Assembly (NCBI RefSeq): GCF_002899945.2
Contig: NZ_PPEG02000006.1
Coordinates: 1-64,000, forward strand
DNA from: Chryseobacterium viscerum
Lineage (GTDB): Bacteria > Bacteroidota > Bacteroidia > Flavobacteriales > Weeksellaceae
Direction: 5' to 3'
DNA: 64,000 nt
This document shows positions 43,609-53,783 of the stretch, piece after piece (the stretch's first letter is position 1; every line of letters starts with the position of its first letter). The notes under the pieces are model-generated. The model ran no database searches. It saw only the letters and a program-made list of their open reading frames with translations, and was not told where the DNA came from. Made by a program: the position numbers and the translations under genes.

Positions 43609-45447
43609 TTATTTTATCCAATACTGAATAATACGGCCTTCATAATTACCTGATTTAAGATTTAAATTATGTGGTCTCCAGTTTGCCCAGCCGTTATTAC
43701 AGAAGCTTGCCCCTCCATAATCATCCGTACTGTTTGAACAGGTTCCAATATGATGGTTAAGCTGGCTTTCGTTATTCATATATAATCCAAAAAGATCATT
43801 CAGATAATATTTATTGAAAGTATAAGTCTGCCCACCCGGATAGGTATAAGTCAGATTATTGGCAGGTGTATTGTTGGATGCATATCCATTTCCTCCAAAA
43901 ATTCCGGTGAAGAAACTAGCCTGACTGTACAGCCCTGGTATATTCAATTGAAAGTCAACACCATTTAATTTATATAAAGTAACCCCTGTAACAGGTTTCC
44001 CAAAATCAAATCCGAATATTTTTCCTTTGGTTGTATTTCCATAGGTAGTATAGTTCCCCGTTGCCAGGTTACCGTCCGTAACAATTGCGTTCAAATAATT
44101 ATTTTTTACCCAGTTATCATTTATAGGAGCAACTGTAGAGCTTTCTATATCAGATACAGTAGTACCTATCTGCCCTTTTTCTTTGATTGAAAAACGATAT
44201 TCTTTTGAAGTGGAAGTACTATTGCCTATATTACTCACAGCTGCCGCCGGTAAAGAAAATGCATATTCATTAAAGATCCCGGTTTCTGTAGTTACTGCGT
44301 TTCTGGCTGCCTGAGTAGCCCATGACTCATTCTGTGTTTGTTCTACTACCAAAATCTGTCTTTCGGAAAGAGATTTAATTAAGGTCCAGCCGCCATTAGA
44401 CATATCACAATAGGTTTTATAGGGGTTAGAGCTTGCATCCTTCACCCAATAGTAGCCGTCTGTTGTTTTTCCGGCACTAAAAATTTCAAGGCATCGGTTG
44501 GCAGGGTTGGCAAAGGTTCCTACTGTGGTCCCAAAAGTAACATTAAAAGTACATACCTGAGGATTTGCACCATTGGTGGTAAAAGAATAGGAATAAGTCC
44601 CGGCCCCGGCTGGAATTCCTACTCCATGCAGCGTAAAGCTGGTATTAGCTACAGTAATATTTTCAGTTGTTGTAAAACTTACACCGTTATTAGTGGAGGT
44701 AGTAATATTAACAGTTCCTGCAGTATTTACATTAGAAAGAGGAATACTCACTGTATTGGTATTATAATCAAGCTGTACCGGACTGTTATAGATTCCTGAG
44801 ACAGAAGATCCTGAGCAGTTAATACCATAACTTACCTGAGAGCTTAGGACGTTTACCGTTTTAGAAGTACATGTGGTATCTGTAATTCCTTCATATGAAA
44901 AAGAAAGGGTATCTGTTTGCGGGCCTGTAACAGGTGTACCTACCCCATTGAGATTGATAACATATGTTCCTGCCCCGGGAAATACTCCTGATTTTTCGAA
45001 ATAATATCCATTGGGTGTTTTGGCGAGAATATTATAAGTACCACCAATGGTTACTGTAACTGATACTGACACGTAATTATTATTATTTAATGGTGTTCCC
45101 TGTGTATAGCTTCCATATACTTTAACTGAATTACAATCTGTTGTATAGGCAGCTTTCTGACCGTTCCCACACAAGCTTATCCACGCTGTGTTTCCAGCAT
45201 TATAATAATTATAACATTTCTGATCTGTATTATAAATAATAAGACCGTCTTCTGTTGCAGCCGCACCAATAGCATCTCTTTGTGCGGTTGTAAGAAGTGG
45301 AAAAAGAATTCCGGTATTATTATTTTTAGACATTACATGAAGGGCTGCTTTCGGATTAGGAGTTACTGTATTTATACCTACCTGAGACAACAATCGCAAT
45401 GAGATTAAAAAGATAAGAAGAGAATAGAGTTTTCTGTGTTTTTTCAT
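43609..45447 (-). CDS. Exported fibrinogen-like domain surface protein
   Basis: 612 residues with a signal peptide (about 1-22). A QVGINTVTPNPKAALHV stalk region resembles the lectin proteins. The middle (about 100-310) holds repeated beta-sandwich units with VTFGTTVGTFANPANRC at its end. The carboxy part (about 315-612) is fibrinogen-like: RCLEIFSAGKTTDGYYW, YKTYCDMSNGGWTLI and a terminal Cys-Trp-rich WRPHNLNLKSGNYEGRII. In animals this domain binds acetylated sugars and proteins. It is convergent with the lectin pair. No T9SS sorting domain is evident. Confidence 0.78.
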   Translation of the reverse strand: MKKHRKLYSLLIFLISLRLLSQVGINTVTPNPKAALHVMSKNNNTGILFPLLTTAQRDAIGAAATEDGLIIYNTDQKCYNYYNAGNTAWISLCGNGQKAAYTTDCNSVKVYGSYTQGTPLNNNNYVSVSVTVTIGGTYNILAKTPNGYYFEKSGVFPGAGTYVINLNGVGTPVTGPQTDTLSFSYEGITDTTCTSKTVNVLSSQVSYGINCSGSSVSGIYNSPVQLDYNTNTVSIPLSNVNTAGTVNITTSTNNGVSFTTTENITVANTSFTLHGVGIPAGAGTYSYSFTTNGANPQVCTFNVTFGTTVGTFANPANRCLEIFSAGKTTDGYYWVKDASSNPYKTYCDMSNGGWTLIKSLSERQILVVEQTQNESWATQAARNAVTTETGIFNEYAFSLPAAAVSNIGNSTSTSKEYRFSIKEKGQIGTTVSDIESSTVAPINDNWVKNNYLNAIVTDGNLATGNYTTYGNTTKGKIFGFDFGKPVTGVTLYKLNGVDFQLNIPGLYSQASFFTGIFGGNGYASNNTPANNLTYTYPGGQTYTFNKYYLNDLFGLYMNNESQLNHHIGTCSNSTDDYGGASFCNNGWANWRPHNLNLKSGNYEGRIIQYWIK

Positions 45448-45832
45448 TTATTTGAAGATTATTAAAATATTAGAACATCAATTGTAGTATATTTTACACT
45501 GGGTTTATGTATCCTGCAATGGAATACTTTATATGAAAACTTAAATTCTACTAAAAAATATCACCTGAATATTTTTACTAATTTTATGCAGCTTTAGTAT
45601 TTTTATTAATTTTACAGCGTCAAATAATCATAGAAATTTTATAGGTCTTTATTTATTTGATTACAACCTCAGTAAACAATCAATTTGTACTTGCTGCAAA
45701 TCTAGAGGTTTGAATAAATCAGGTAAACAGAAAATCAGTCAAAATTCAATATCAACTGAATAAAAGATAAGATATTGTTTAAAAGACATTTAAATAAAAT
45801 ATTTTTGAAAATTATTTGGAAAACACTTTTTA
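45448..45832. other. AT-rich divergent intergenic region
   Basis: Holds the promoters of the fibrinogen-like gene (leftward) and the AraC-type gene (rightward). No consensus promoter or repeat stands out. Confidence 0.4.
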
Positions 45833-46843
45833 ATGGAAAATTTTTATTTAGAAAATATTGAAAGTCTTAAAAAAAGATTTATTCAGCAGTACAATATTCT
45901 GACCTATTGTATACTCATTATACTCATTTTTGTTTTTCAGTTCTATATTTATATCCCCAGGATGTCGCATTACCTTTTAGGCGGACTTATTTTCCTGATT
46001 TACAGTAATTTTCTGATAAAAAATAGATATACTGCCAACCAGATCATAAGAGCATACATGATTATTGCACCAGCCTATCATTTTTATATTATGCTTACTT
46101 TTTGGAATAACTCAATCAGTTTATTTGCAACCTTATTTCCGCTTCCCCTTGCCGCTTATGTATTCTTTTCAAAAAAATCAGCGGTCAGGTATTTATTGTA
46201 TATGCTGGGGAATATTTTGGCGTGTTACATCACCTTAACTGTGTTTGACATACATTTTCCTAAATACGCTCACAACGAGGTTATTTTTTCGGATATTCTC
46301 AACTTCATATATACTTTTTCGGTCATCATTTTGCTATTTATTTATCATGACAAGCTTAATAAATTCCAGATCCTTACCGGTAGCAAAACTGAGCTGGATT
46401 TCAATGTCCAATCAATAGATCAACATTCAGAATTTCAGGACACGGACAAATCAGTAAAAAAAGAAAGTACAATAGATCAGAAGACCGTTAATGAGGTATT
46501 TGAAAAACTCAACTATATTATGAGTACAAAAGAACTATTCAAGGATCCAAAGCTTAACATTTCAATGCTGAGTATCCAGTTGAATATGAATTATAATTAT
46601 CTTTCCAAAATCATACGAAATAAAGGATATCAGAATTTCAGTGCTTACCTGAATGAATATAGAATTAACTATGTAAAAAAGCTTATATCCGAAACTGATC
46701 TTCAAAAAATCACTCTGATGTATATCTACACTGAGGCTGGATTTTCAAACCAAACTACCTTCAACAGGGTATTTAAACAAATAGAAGATATTACCCCTTC
46801 AGAATATATCCACAAGAAATTTCCTTCTCAGGATATTCAATAG
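45833..46843 (+). CDS. Membrane-bound AraC family regulator
   Basis: 336 residues. About six membrane spans in the first 190 residues, a charged linker (about 195-225), then an AraC helix-turn-helix pair (about 230-330) with NISMLSIQLNMNYNYLSKII and GFSNQTTFNRVFKQ. Such membrane-embedded AraC proteins are common in Bacteroidota and are thought to respond to membrane or external signals. It is divergent from the fibrinogen-like gene and may control the adjacent surface proteins (inference). Confidence 0.85.
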   Translation: MENFYLENIESLKKRFIQQYNILTYCILIILIFVFQFYIYIPRMSHYLLGGLIFLIYSNFLIKNRYTANQIIRAYMIIAPAYHFYIMLTFWNNSISLFATLFPLPLAAYVFFSKKSAVRYLLYMLGNILACYITLTVFDIHFPKYAHNEVIFSDILNFIYTFSVIILLFIYHDKLNKFQILTGSKTELDFNVQSIDQHSEFQDTDKSVKKESTIDQKTVNEVFEKLNYIMSTKELFKDPKLNISMLSIQLNMNYNYLSKIIRNKGYQNFSAYLNEYRINYVKKLISETDLQKITLMYIYTEAGFSNQTTFNRVFKQIEDITPSEYIHKKFPSQDIQ

Positions 46844-46953
46844 CCAATTGATATTTAATCTATACAGCAAAAAACAATACAATATTTCATTGGTATAATG
46901 AATTACAAGATTATTCCTTAAAAAAATAAAGATTATTTTTAGTTTTTATATTC

Positions 46954-47562
46954 TTATCTTAATTTTCTATTATTGGTCAGCTCAATACTTTTTATGGAGC
47001 CTACCGGTGAAATTTTTATCGTTTTACTTCCTTTAGCCAGATAAATATAATACATACTGTTGGATCCTATCAGATGAACCAGTTCAGACTTTTCATCGTT
47101 ATAATTTAATGTATAATCATATTTAAGTCTGTTTTCCTTTATTCTTTTGGTTAATGTCATCCCTTCACCCCATCCTATTCCTACGAAGAAAGACAAAAGC
47201 ATCATAGCCAGAAATCTTACAAACATATTGGTAAAGTGATTTTCAATAGCCTCTTTACTCATGCTTTCATGCTCTTTGAGAGATGCCATTTTTAGTGCCC
47301 ACTTTTTATTTTTACTACTTTGCTTTGATAAATAAGATGGAAAGGCAAACGAAGACGCCACTATAATCATGAGAGCGATCAATATGGCAGGATGAGACGC
47401 CAACGTAGCAATGGGACTGATCAGGATATCCATTATGGTGGAGTATTTTAGAATATTAATGCCTAGCTGGTAGTAGAAGACACTTTCCTTTAATATTCCC
47501 ATCACGACAAGAAAAAGATATCCGAACGGAAGTGATCTTTGAATTCCTTCTGAAAATTTCAT
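46954..47562 (-). CDS. Membrane protein of unknown function
   Basis: 202 residues with about three spans (about 12-30, 55-75 and 112-130), a charged stretch between spans 2 and 3 and a beta-rich carboxy tail (about 140-202). No family recognised. It is convergent with the AraC-type gene, with only an AT-rich gap and no strong terminator between. Confidence 0.55.
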   Translation of the reverse strand: MKFSEGIQRSLPFGYLFLVVMGILKESVFYYQLGINILKYSTIMDILISPIATLASHPAILIALMIIVASSFAFPSYLSKQSSKNKKWALKMASLKEHESMSKEAIENHFTNMFVRFLAMMLLSFFVGIGWGEGMTLTKRIKENRLKYDYTLNYNDEKSELVHLIGSNSMYYIYLAKGSKTIKISPVGSIKSIELTNNRKLR

Positions 47563-47705
47563 GTATATTTTCTCTGGTTTTAGTTTTAATATTTAATCAA
47601 ATGAATATTCCTGAAAGATTTTAACAAAAAACCAACTTTCCGGTACATCAAATGATTCTTATCCACGAAAATATAAAATTATCCTCAATTTGAAAGCATA
47701 TCGAT

Positions 47706-48764
47706 CTATCTTTCACATTCTCTGATCAGTTTCGTCAAGATTTCCTCTGTAGAAAGTTCACTATATTGATGAATAGACTGTCCTATCCAAATTCCTACAA
47801 ATTCAGGATTCTGCAGAGATTTTGCTGCTTTGCGTAAGGCGTTGGTTAGCTTGTTCTGATAAGGGTATGGTAAAATGTATTCTGAGTGCTCAACAAGGTC
47901 TATAAATTTGTTTCTCACTCCTCTGGCATACCTTCCGGAGAAACTTTTCGTTAACATAATTTCATCTTCTTGTACCCTTTTAAGCCGTTCTTTTTCAAAA
48001 GGCTGCAAGGCACTTTCCTGGGAAGCCAACAAAAGATTACCCACCTGGAATCCTTGTGCTCCCAAATCTTTCACAGCCTGTAAGGTTTTTGCTCCATAAA
48101 TTCCACCAGCATAGATCAAAGGTACTTTTACATGATCATAAACTTGTGATAACAAAGACAACCCTCCGATCTGCGGAATATTTTCAGCTTCGAAACTTCC
48201 TCTGTGGCCACCTGCTTCTATCCCTTGAACACAGATGATATCAATACCGGATTTTTCAAGAAGTAAAGCTTCTTTTACAGAGGTACAGGTTCCGATAAGA
48301 ATGACCCCGTTTTCTTTTAATTTTTGAATACTCTGATCATCAAGATTCCCAAACGTAAAGCTTATAATCTTGCAGTCTTCCTCAATAATGGCATCCACCT
48401 GCTCATGATAGCCGTTTATGCTGAGGTCCTCAAGATCCGGAAGGCTTACATCAATATGATTCTCTTGGGCAAGCTGCCCGATAAAGCGTTTGGTCCTAAC
48501 AAATTTTTCTTTTAAAGCCTCTGTTACTTCAGGAATGTGATGTACAAAAATATTCGCGGCAAAAGGTTTGTCTGTAAGTTTCTTCGTTTCCCTGATAAGC
48601 TCTATAGATTGATCTGTTGACAGATCTGCCAGTGCCAGCGATCCCAGACAATCTGCTTTTGCAGCTGCGGCCACCATCTGTACCGTACTCACTCCAAACA
48701 TCGGAGCCTGAATCACAGGATATTTTACCCCTAATCTTTTACTGATTGTATCCGGCCAAAACAT
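47706..48764 (-). CDS. Nitronate monooxygenase family protein
   Basis: 352 residues from MFWPDTISKRLG; an ATG 13 codons upstream is less likely. A TIM-barrel flavoprotein of the 2-nitropropane dioxygenase family: YPVIQAPMFGVST at the start, DIICVQGIEAGGHRG around the catalytic His, and PLIYAGGIYGAKTL plus GAQGFQVGNLLL for FMN phosphate binding. It oxidises nitronates such as propionate-3-nitronate to protect the cell. It is a single gene. Confidence 0.88.
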   Translation of the reverse strand: MFWPDTISKRLGVKYPVIQAPMFGVSTVQMVAAAAKADCLGSLALADLSTDQSIELIRETKKLTDKPFAANIFVHHIPEVTEALKEKFVRTKRFIGQLAQENHIDVSLPDLEDLSINGYHEQVDAIIEEDCKIISFTFGNLDDQSIQKLKENGVILIGTCTSVKEALLLEKSGIDIICVQGIEAGGHRGSFEAENIPQIGGLSLLSQVYDHVKVPLIYAGGIYGAKTLQAVKDLGAQGFQVGNLLLASQESALQPFEKERLKRVQEDEIMLTKSFSGRYARGVRNKFIDLVEHSEYILPYPYQNKLTNALRKAAKSLQNPEFVGIWIGQSIHQYSELSTEEILTKLIRECER

Positions 48765-48877
48765 AAGAATTATTTTTATTAAAATGTACGAAGAATGAAG
48801 CAATGCCTATTATTAAATAATATGATATTGCTCACAATTTATCGTTTAAGGTTCTTGAAAAGTGGTGAAAAACAAAC

Positions 48878-49582
48878 TTATCTAGCTTTCCTGAGCTCTT
48901 TGTAGTACAACTTTGATTCTGCATCAAGTTTTTCTGTGGCATAAGAAAATGTGACTGCAGGCATTGTTTTCGCGTAAGTAGTAAGAAAACTTTCTAATTT
49001 ATTTTGGTCTTTTTTCCCAGCTTCTCTTACCCAGCTTCCTACCGCTTTATTCACGAGTTCGTTGGGATCATTCACAAGTATTTCTGCAATAGCAAAAGTG
49101 TCATGTACATCATTTTCCCTGATAAATGCATGAGTGCTTACAATAGCTGTTCTTCTTTCCCACGGACTATCGGACTGGGCAAGCTGGTATAAAACATCCC
49201 TGGGTTTATCTATAAGATATTCTCCGATAATATAACGGGCTGCTCTGTCCACAAAATCCCAGTTATTCAATCGGTCGTGGCGGTTCAGATACAAATCATA
49301 CAGCTGTTTCTTTTGATCTTCAGACGTCTTTTTACTTCTAGCCTGGAAATCCATAATACTCACCGCTCCCATTCTTACTTCATAAAAATCACTATCAAGA
49401 AGTTGATTGATCTCTTCCAAAGACATCGCAGAAAACTCCTTAGCCGTAGTAAAAACATCTCCGAATTTCACTCCGAAGCTTTTGGTAACACCATCGTTTC
49501 CCTTGAAAAATTTCTCCACTTTATCGATCTCTTTTTCATTCTTAAATAAGGCGAGTGTTTCTATGAATTCTTTTGCAGTCAT
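48878..49582 (-). CDS. AlkD-like DNA alkylation repair protein (HEAT repeats)
   Basis: 234 residues of alpha-helical HEAT-like repeats with FFKGNDGVTKSFGVKFGD and WDFVDRAARYIIGEYL, as in the AlkC/AlkD family of glycosylases for bulky alkylated bases. The WERRTAIVSTHAFIREND segment carries the conserved basic residues. It acts in the cytoplasm. A single gene. Confidence 0.82.
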   Translation of the reverse strand: MTAKEFIETLALFKNEKEIDKVEKFFKGNDGVTKSFGVKFGDVFTTAKEFSAMSLEEINQLLDSDFYEVRMGAVSIMDFQARSKKTSEDQKKQLYDLYLNRHDRLNNWDFVDRAARYIIGEYLIDKPRDVLYQLAQSDSPWERRTAIVSTHAFIRENDVHDTFAIAEILVNDPNELVNKAVGSWVREAGKKDQNKLESFLTTYAKTMPAVTFSYATEKLDAESKLYYKELRKAR

Positions 49583-49685
49583 GGGTAGTATCTATTTAAA
49601 ATCCCACAGACTTCACAATACCTCAGATTCTTGATCTGTACATTCATGAAAGCTGTGGGAGCAATTTTATTTTAAATTTTTAAAA

Positions 49686-50561
49686 CTAAATATCTGCTAC
49701 AGAATTTAGCATTTTCTGTTCCCATTCCGGATCTTTAGGATCAAAGAATAATCTTTTTCCTGTATCTAAAGAACGAACAACATTCATTTCATCTTCTGTC
49801 AGTTCAAAATCAAATACATTAAAGTTTTCTTCAATTCTTGATGGTGTCACCGATTTTGGAATGACCACAAATCCTTCCTGCAGGTGCCATCTTAAGATTA
49901 TCTGAGCAACTGTTTTACCATATTTCTCTGCGATCGCTTTCAGATCTGCATTGCTTAAAAGATTGGCATTTCCATTTCCTAGCGGGCTCCACGGCTGCGT
50001 TACGATATTATTTTCTCTGTCATAGACCTGTAATTCTTTTTGCTGGAATACAGGGTGCAGCTCGATCTGGTTGATTACAGGCAAAACAGTAGAATTGGCT
50101 TTCAATTCCTCCAGCTTTTCAATGGTAAAATTACATACCCCTATTGCTTTGATCTTTCCTTCCTGATAGAGTTCTTCCAAAGCTTTCCATGTTCCCAGGA
50201 AGTCTCCATACGGCCAGTGGACAAGATACATATCAAGATAATCCATCTGTAATCTGTCTAATGTTCTCTGGAAAGCGCTTTTTGTCTTTTCATATCCATG
50301 ATCCTGAACCCATACTTTTGAGGTGATAAACAAGGTATCTCTGTCTACTCCACTATTTTTTACCGCAGTACCCACTGCTGTTTCATTTTGATAAATAGCT
50401 GCCGTATCAATCATTCTATATCCTGTCTGAATCGCTTTGATTACCGCATTCTCGCATTCTTTCAAGTCTTCCATCTGCCATACTCCAAAGCCTAAAGCTG
50501 GAATATCTACTCCGTTATTTAAAGTTACCACAGGCTGTCCTGTATAGGTTTTCTTTTGCAT
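49686..50561 (-). CDS. Aldo/keto reductase (2,5-diketogluconate reductase type)
   Basis: 291 residues of AKR TIM-barrel. The catalytic tetrad can be placed: Asp52, Tyr57, Lys82 and His115. The NADPH-binding end has IPKSVTPSRIEENFNVFDF. It reduces aldehydes and ketones. It is one of two unlike aldo/keto reductases in this stretch. Confidence 0.92.
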   Translation of the reverse strand: MQKKTYTGQPVVTLNNGVDIPALGFGVWQMEDLKECENAVIKAIQTGYRMIDTAAIYQNETAVGTAVKNSGVDRDTLFITSKVWVQDHGYEKTKSAFQRTLDRLQMDYLDMYLVHWPYGDFLGTWKALEELYQEGKIKAIGVCNFTIEKLEELKANSTVLPVINQIELHPVFQQKELQVYDRENNIVTQPWSPLGNGNANLLSNADLKAIAEKYGKTVAQIILRWHLQEGFVVIPKSVTPSRIEENFNVFDFELTEDEMNVVRSLDTGKRLFFDPKDPEWEQKMLNSVADI

Positions 50562-50868
50562 AAGTCTTTATTTTAGTTATTAATATAAAGTGATAAACAA
50601 ATTTGCGACAAAAAATTGAAAATTCTGCTTACCAATTTTACTGTTTCTGTTAAAAAATTGTTATTTGATAGGCGATTAATAATCTATGAAAATTTGTTTC
50701 GTTAAACTACCCCGTCTTTTTGCTTTGCAAAAATCCACCCCTTCAGAGAAGGAGAATGAATACTCAACAAAATACCTCTACTCCCACTTCTAACTTCTAA
50801 CTTCTAATGTATGCTCCAACTGGTATCCCATCGCTATTTTCATTATTTTTGTTTAAATTTTAAAAATC
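50562..50868. other. Intergenic stretch with a dispersed repeat
   Basis: Contains the repeat at 50709-50754, then a CTTCTAACTTCTAACTTCTA tract (about 50788-50807). A TATTTTTG -7 candidate at 50844-50851 lies before the GNAT gene. Confidence 0.45.
50709..50754 (-). repeat. Dispersed intergenic repeat, copy A
   Basis: ACCCCGTC, then an A/T-rich centre, then CCACCCCTTCAGAGAAGGAG. Read in reverse it matches the copy at 57653-57703 (an inner CTCC...GGAG hairpin, GGGGTGG and GACGGGGTGG). This is a recognisable intergenic element type in this genus. Confidence 0.7.
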
Positions 50869-51303
50869 ATGTCACAAAATATCAGACTGGCTGCTGCAGA
50901 GGATTATCCGAGAATTATGGAAATCTGGGAATCGGCTGTAAAAGCAACTCACGATTTTCTTACAGAGGAGGATTTCAATCATTTCAAGGAAGCTATTCCG
51001 AGGGATTATCTTCCCAATCTGGAAGTCTATTTAATTATTGAAAATGATGAAGCGAAAGGTTTTGCTTCCGTAGCGGAAGGTAATCTGGAAATGCTTTTCA
51101 TTCATAATGACACCCGTGGAAAAGGCTATGGAAAAACACTTTATCAGTTTATGAAAGAACAAACAGGTCTTACCAAGGTAGATGTCAACGAGCAAAATCC
51201 ACAGGCAATCGGGTTCTATGAAAAAATGGGTTTCAAAAAAGTGGGAAGATCAGAAAAAGATGGCTCAGGAAAGGATTATCCACTTATTCATATGAGCTTG
51301 TAA
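50869..51303 (+). CDS. GNAT family N-acetyltransferase
   Basis: 144 residues. A compact GNAT with the acetyl-CoA motif LFIHNDTRGKGYGKTL and the closing VDVNEQNPQAIGFYEKMGF. It resembles small PhnO/YjhQ-type acetyltransferases; the substrate is unknown. Its stop is directly followed by the ATG of a second GNAT. Confidence 0.85.
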   Translation: MSQNIRLAAAEDYPRIMEIWESAVKATHDFLTEEDFNHFKEAIPRDYLPNLEVYLIIENDEAKGFASVAEGNLEMLFIHNDTRGKGYGKTLYQFMKEQTGLTKVDVNEQNPQAIGFYEKMGFKKVGRSEKDGSGKDYPLIHMSL

Positions 51304-51771
51304 ATGGAAAATTTTGCTTTTAAGAAATTAAATTCTGATGTAGAAATACCTTATCATTTACTACTGCTGGCCGATGAAACCAAAGAAGCGATTGATCAAT
51401 ATATTTTCAAATCCGACCTCTATCTTTTACATGACGGGACCGAAAACATTGCGGTGATGGCATTGTACAAAAACAGTGATACAGAACTGGAAATTAAAAA
51501 TGTGGCAGTGATTGAAAGCTACAGAAATAAAGGAATCGGAAGTATCCTGATGAATAAAGCCAAAGAAATTGCGAAAGAAAATCATTATAAAACACTGACT
51601 GTTGGAACGTCGGATACCGGCTTCCAACAGATCAGATTTTATGAGAAAAACGGTTTCATCAAACAAGGAATTCTGAAAGATTTCTTTATCGAAAATTATC
51701 CATTTCCTATCTATGAAAACGGTTTGCAGATGCGGGATATGATCTTACTTGCCCATCACCTTGCGGAATAG
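51304..51771 (+). CDS. GNAT family N-acetyltransferase
   Basis: 155 residues with VAVIESYRNKGIGSILMNKA as the acetyl-CoA motif and FYEKNGFIKQGI at the end. It starts at the base after the previous stop, so the two acetyltransferases form one unit. Its last 27 bp overlap the 3' end of the convergent LysR gene. Confidence 0.85.
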   Translation: MENFAFKKLNSDVEIPYHLLLLADETKEAIDQYIFKSDLYLLHDGTENIAVMALYKNSDTELEIKNVAVIESYRNKGIGSILMNKAKEIAKENHYKTLTVGTSDTGFQQIRFYEKNGFIKQGILKDFFIENYPFPIYENGLQMRDMILLAHHLAE

Positions 51772-52644
51772 CCCTTTGATATGTTCTATTTCCGTTTGGT
51801 AATTGGTATTTTTTCTACATCCGAAATAAAGTGTGTTTTCAAGCTTTTTCTTTCCTTCCCAGATCAGCTTCACATCACCACTTTCGATTTCATTTTTACA
51901 CAAAAAGTCCGGGATAACCGCTAATCCGGTTCCGCCTTTCAGACAACGGATGATTGAATTGAGGTTAGGAACGATATAATTAGGGCGGAAATTAGGTTTA
52001 TGACCGAAATTCAAGGTCCAGAATTGGAAAAGGTGTTCCATATCTCCGGTTGTTCCGTACCATTTTTCATTTTTCAACCATTCCTCAATCTGCTCGGCAT
52101 CTTTTGTTTTCAACACTTTATTGAAGGCTGCTTTATCGACATCTTTTCCCCCTACCAGAATAATCTGCTCAGAAGAGAATGCTTCATGTTCTATATTGGG
52201 TGAAGATCCTTTTTTCGGTGTAATGATAAGGTCCAGAATTCCTTTATCCAGCTGATCAAGCATTTCAGGATATTCTCCAAAACTGATAATCAGGTTAAAC
52301 GGTAATGAAGAAACATATTGCTCCAGCGTTGTCTGGAACGTCTCAAAACACATCCCCACACTAATGGTTGGAGTATGCTTCTCTGTGGATTTCTGAAAAT
52401 TCTTCTCTACATCCTCCAGTTTGGTAAGAGGCTCAGCTACTGCATTGAATAATACTTTTCCACGCTCTGTCGGAAGCATTTTTCTTCCGGTTCTGTCGAA
52501 CAATTTATATCCTACATAAGCTTCTAATGAACTTAAGTGCAGGCTTACTCCCGGCTGGGATATGAATAAAGCGTCCGCAGCGCCCGTCAATGTCCCGGTT
52601 TTATAGATCGCCTTGAAAGTACGATACCATTCTAAATTGACCAT
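51745..52644 (-). CDS. LysR family transcriptional regulator
   Basis: 299 residues. The amino-terminal winged helix-turn-helix (about 1-60) reads TGTLTGAADALFISQPGVSL, and the effector-binding domain (about 88-295) follows, with GILDLIITPKKG. The gene is convergent with the GNAT pair and divergent from a short AT-rich gap. No clear target operon is next to it. Confidence 0.92.
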   Translation of the reverse strand: MVNLEWYRTFKAIYKTGTLTGAADALFISQPGVSLHLSSLEAYVGYKLFDRTGRKMLPTERGKVLFNAVAEPLTKLEDVEKNFQKSTEKHTPTISVGMCFETFQTTLEQYVSSLPFNLIISFGEYPEMLDQLDKGILDLIITPKKGSSPNIEHEAFSSEQIILVGGKDVDKAAFNKVLKTKDAEQIEEWLKNEKWYGTTGDMEHLFQFWTLNFGHKPNFRPNYIVPNLNSIIRCLKGGTGLAVIPDFLCKNEIESGDVKLIWEGKKKLENTLYFGCRKNTNYQTEIEHIKGLFRKVMGK

Positions 52645-52847
52645 GACTTAATTATTAATATTATAATGCAAAATTACAAAATAATTATAATACTGATATC
52701 ATTTTTAAAACATATCAATTCGTTGATAATTTTAATGTACTATTTTTTTGTTTTTAGTAAGGTCGGAAAACTTGAGCCTGAAAGAGGGAAGCCACAACTT
52801 CCCTCTTATGTCTGCAAGACTCTTCATTTTCATTACCTGAATTCCAA

Positions 52848-53783
52848 TTATTTTACGATCTGAATAATCGTATTCTGAAATTTTTCTGGTTCGTCTTTAT
52901 GAATCTGGTGGCTCGACTTTTCAAATAAAAATAAGTCTTTCTTAGGTGCTTTTACTTTTTGAAAATATTCAGTGGTAACTCTGGTAGAAGTTTGGACATC
53001 GTTTTTACCAACAAAAAAATAAATAGGGCATTCTACTTTCTTTAAAGTCTTTGGAAGGTCAATATTCATAACTTCGTTCCATGCAGGAGACCATGTTTTT
53101 GACCACTGCAGAAACCCTTTCTTGAAATCGTCACCTGTCACATACTTCTTACCATCTTTATAAAAAAGCCATTTTCTTAAATAAAATAAGTCTTCATCAA
53201 CTTTGAAAGGAATATGTACACTTGCCAATTCTTTACTGGCAACAGGATCTTCTTTAAAATAATCTTTTAAAATTCCAAGCAGCTCTTTCTCACTCACCAA
53301 TTGGCTGACAACTGGGTTTACTGCAAAATAGGCGTGTAAAAGTTCGGGATGATTTCTAACAATATAAAAACCTAAAGCATTTCCCCAAGAGCTTCCCAAT
53401 AGATATATTTTTTCCTGTTTTAATTCTTTTCTAAGAAAATTAATAACCTGATAAGTATCTTTTCCCATAAGCTCCACTGAAGGCTGAACGGGAGAAGGAT
53501 TCAGTTCAAGAGTTTTTCCGGCATCTCTCTGATCCCATTGAACAATGGTAAATTTATCTTTCAGGAGATTCGTAAAAGAGTCTGCATTTTTCCGCATTGA
53601 ACTTCCCGGGCCACCTGATAAAAATAAAAGTATTGGCTTACTGGCGTCATCTGTTTTAATATCTATGGCTTGTTTTATCCCACCAATTTCAGGGGTAAGA
53701 AGGGTATCTATTTTTACTTTCTGTAATTGTGCTAAACTCAATACGGATAATAGTAAAAAAATAAAAAGAACTGCTTTTTTCAT
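52848..53783 (-). CDS. Exported alpha/beta hydrolase (proline iminopeptidase-like)
   Basis: 311 residues with a signal peptide (about 1-18). An oxyanion and amino region LFLSGGPGSSMRKN, a WDQRDAGKT strand, the nucleophile elbow GSSWGNALG (Ser), and the late His in KSSHQIHKDEP fit the S33 family. The substrate is unknown. A single gene. Confidence 0.85.
   Translation of the reverse strand: MKKAVLFIFLLLSVLSLAQLQKVKIDTLLTPEIGGIKQAIDIKTDDASKPILLFLSGGPGSSMRKNADSFTNLLKDKFTIVQWDQRDAGKTLELNPSPVQPSVELMGKDTYQVINFLRKELKQEKIYLLGSSWGNALGFYIVRNHPELLHAYFAVNPVVSQLVSEKELLGILKDYFKEDPVASKELASVHIPFKVDEDLFYLRKWLFYKDGKKYVTGDDFKKGFLQWSKTWSPAWNEVMNIDLPKTLKKVECPIYFFVGKNDVQTSTRVTTEYFQKVKAPKKDLFLFEKSSHQIHKDEPEKFQNTIIQIVK

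Noticed and set aside
51745..51771. Overlap of GNAT and LysR as an annotation error
   Set aside because: Both reading frames have good family matches up to their stops, so a 27-bp convergent overlap is real.
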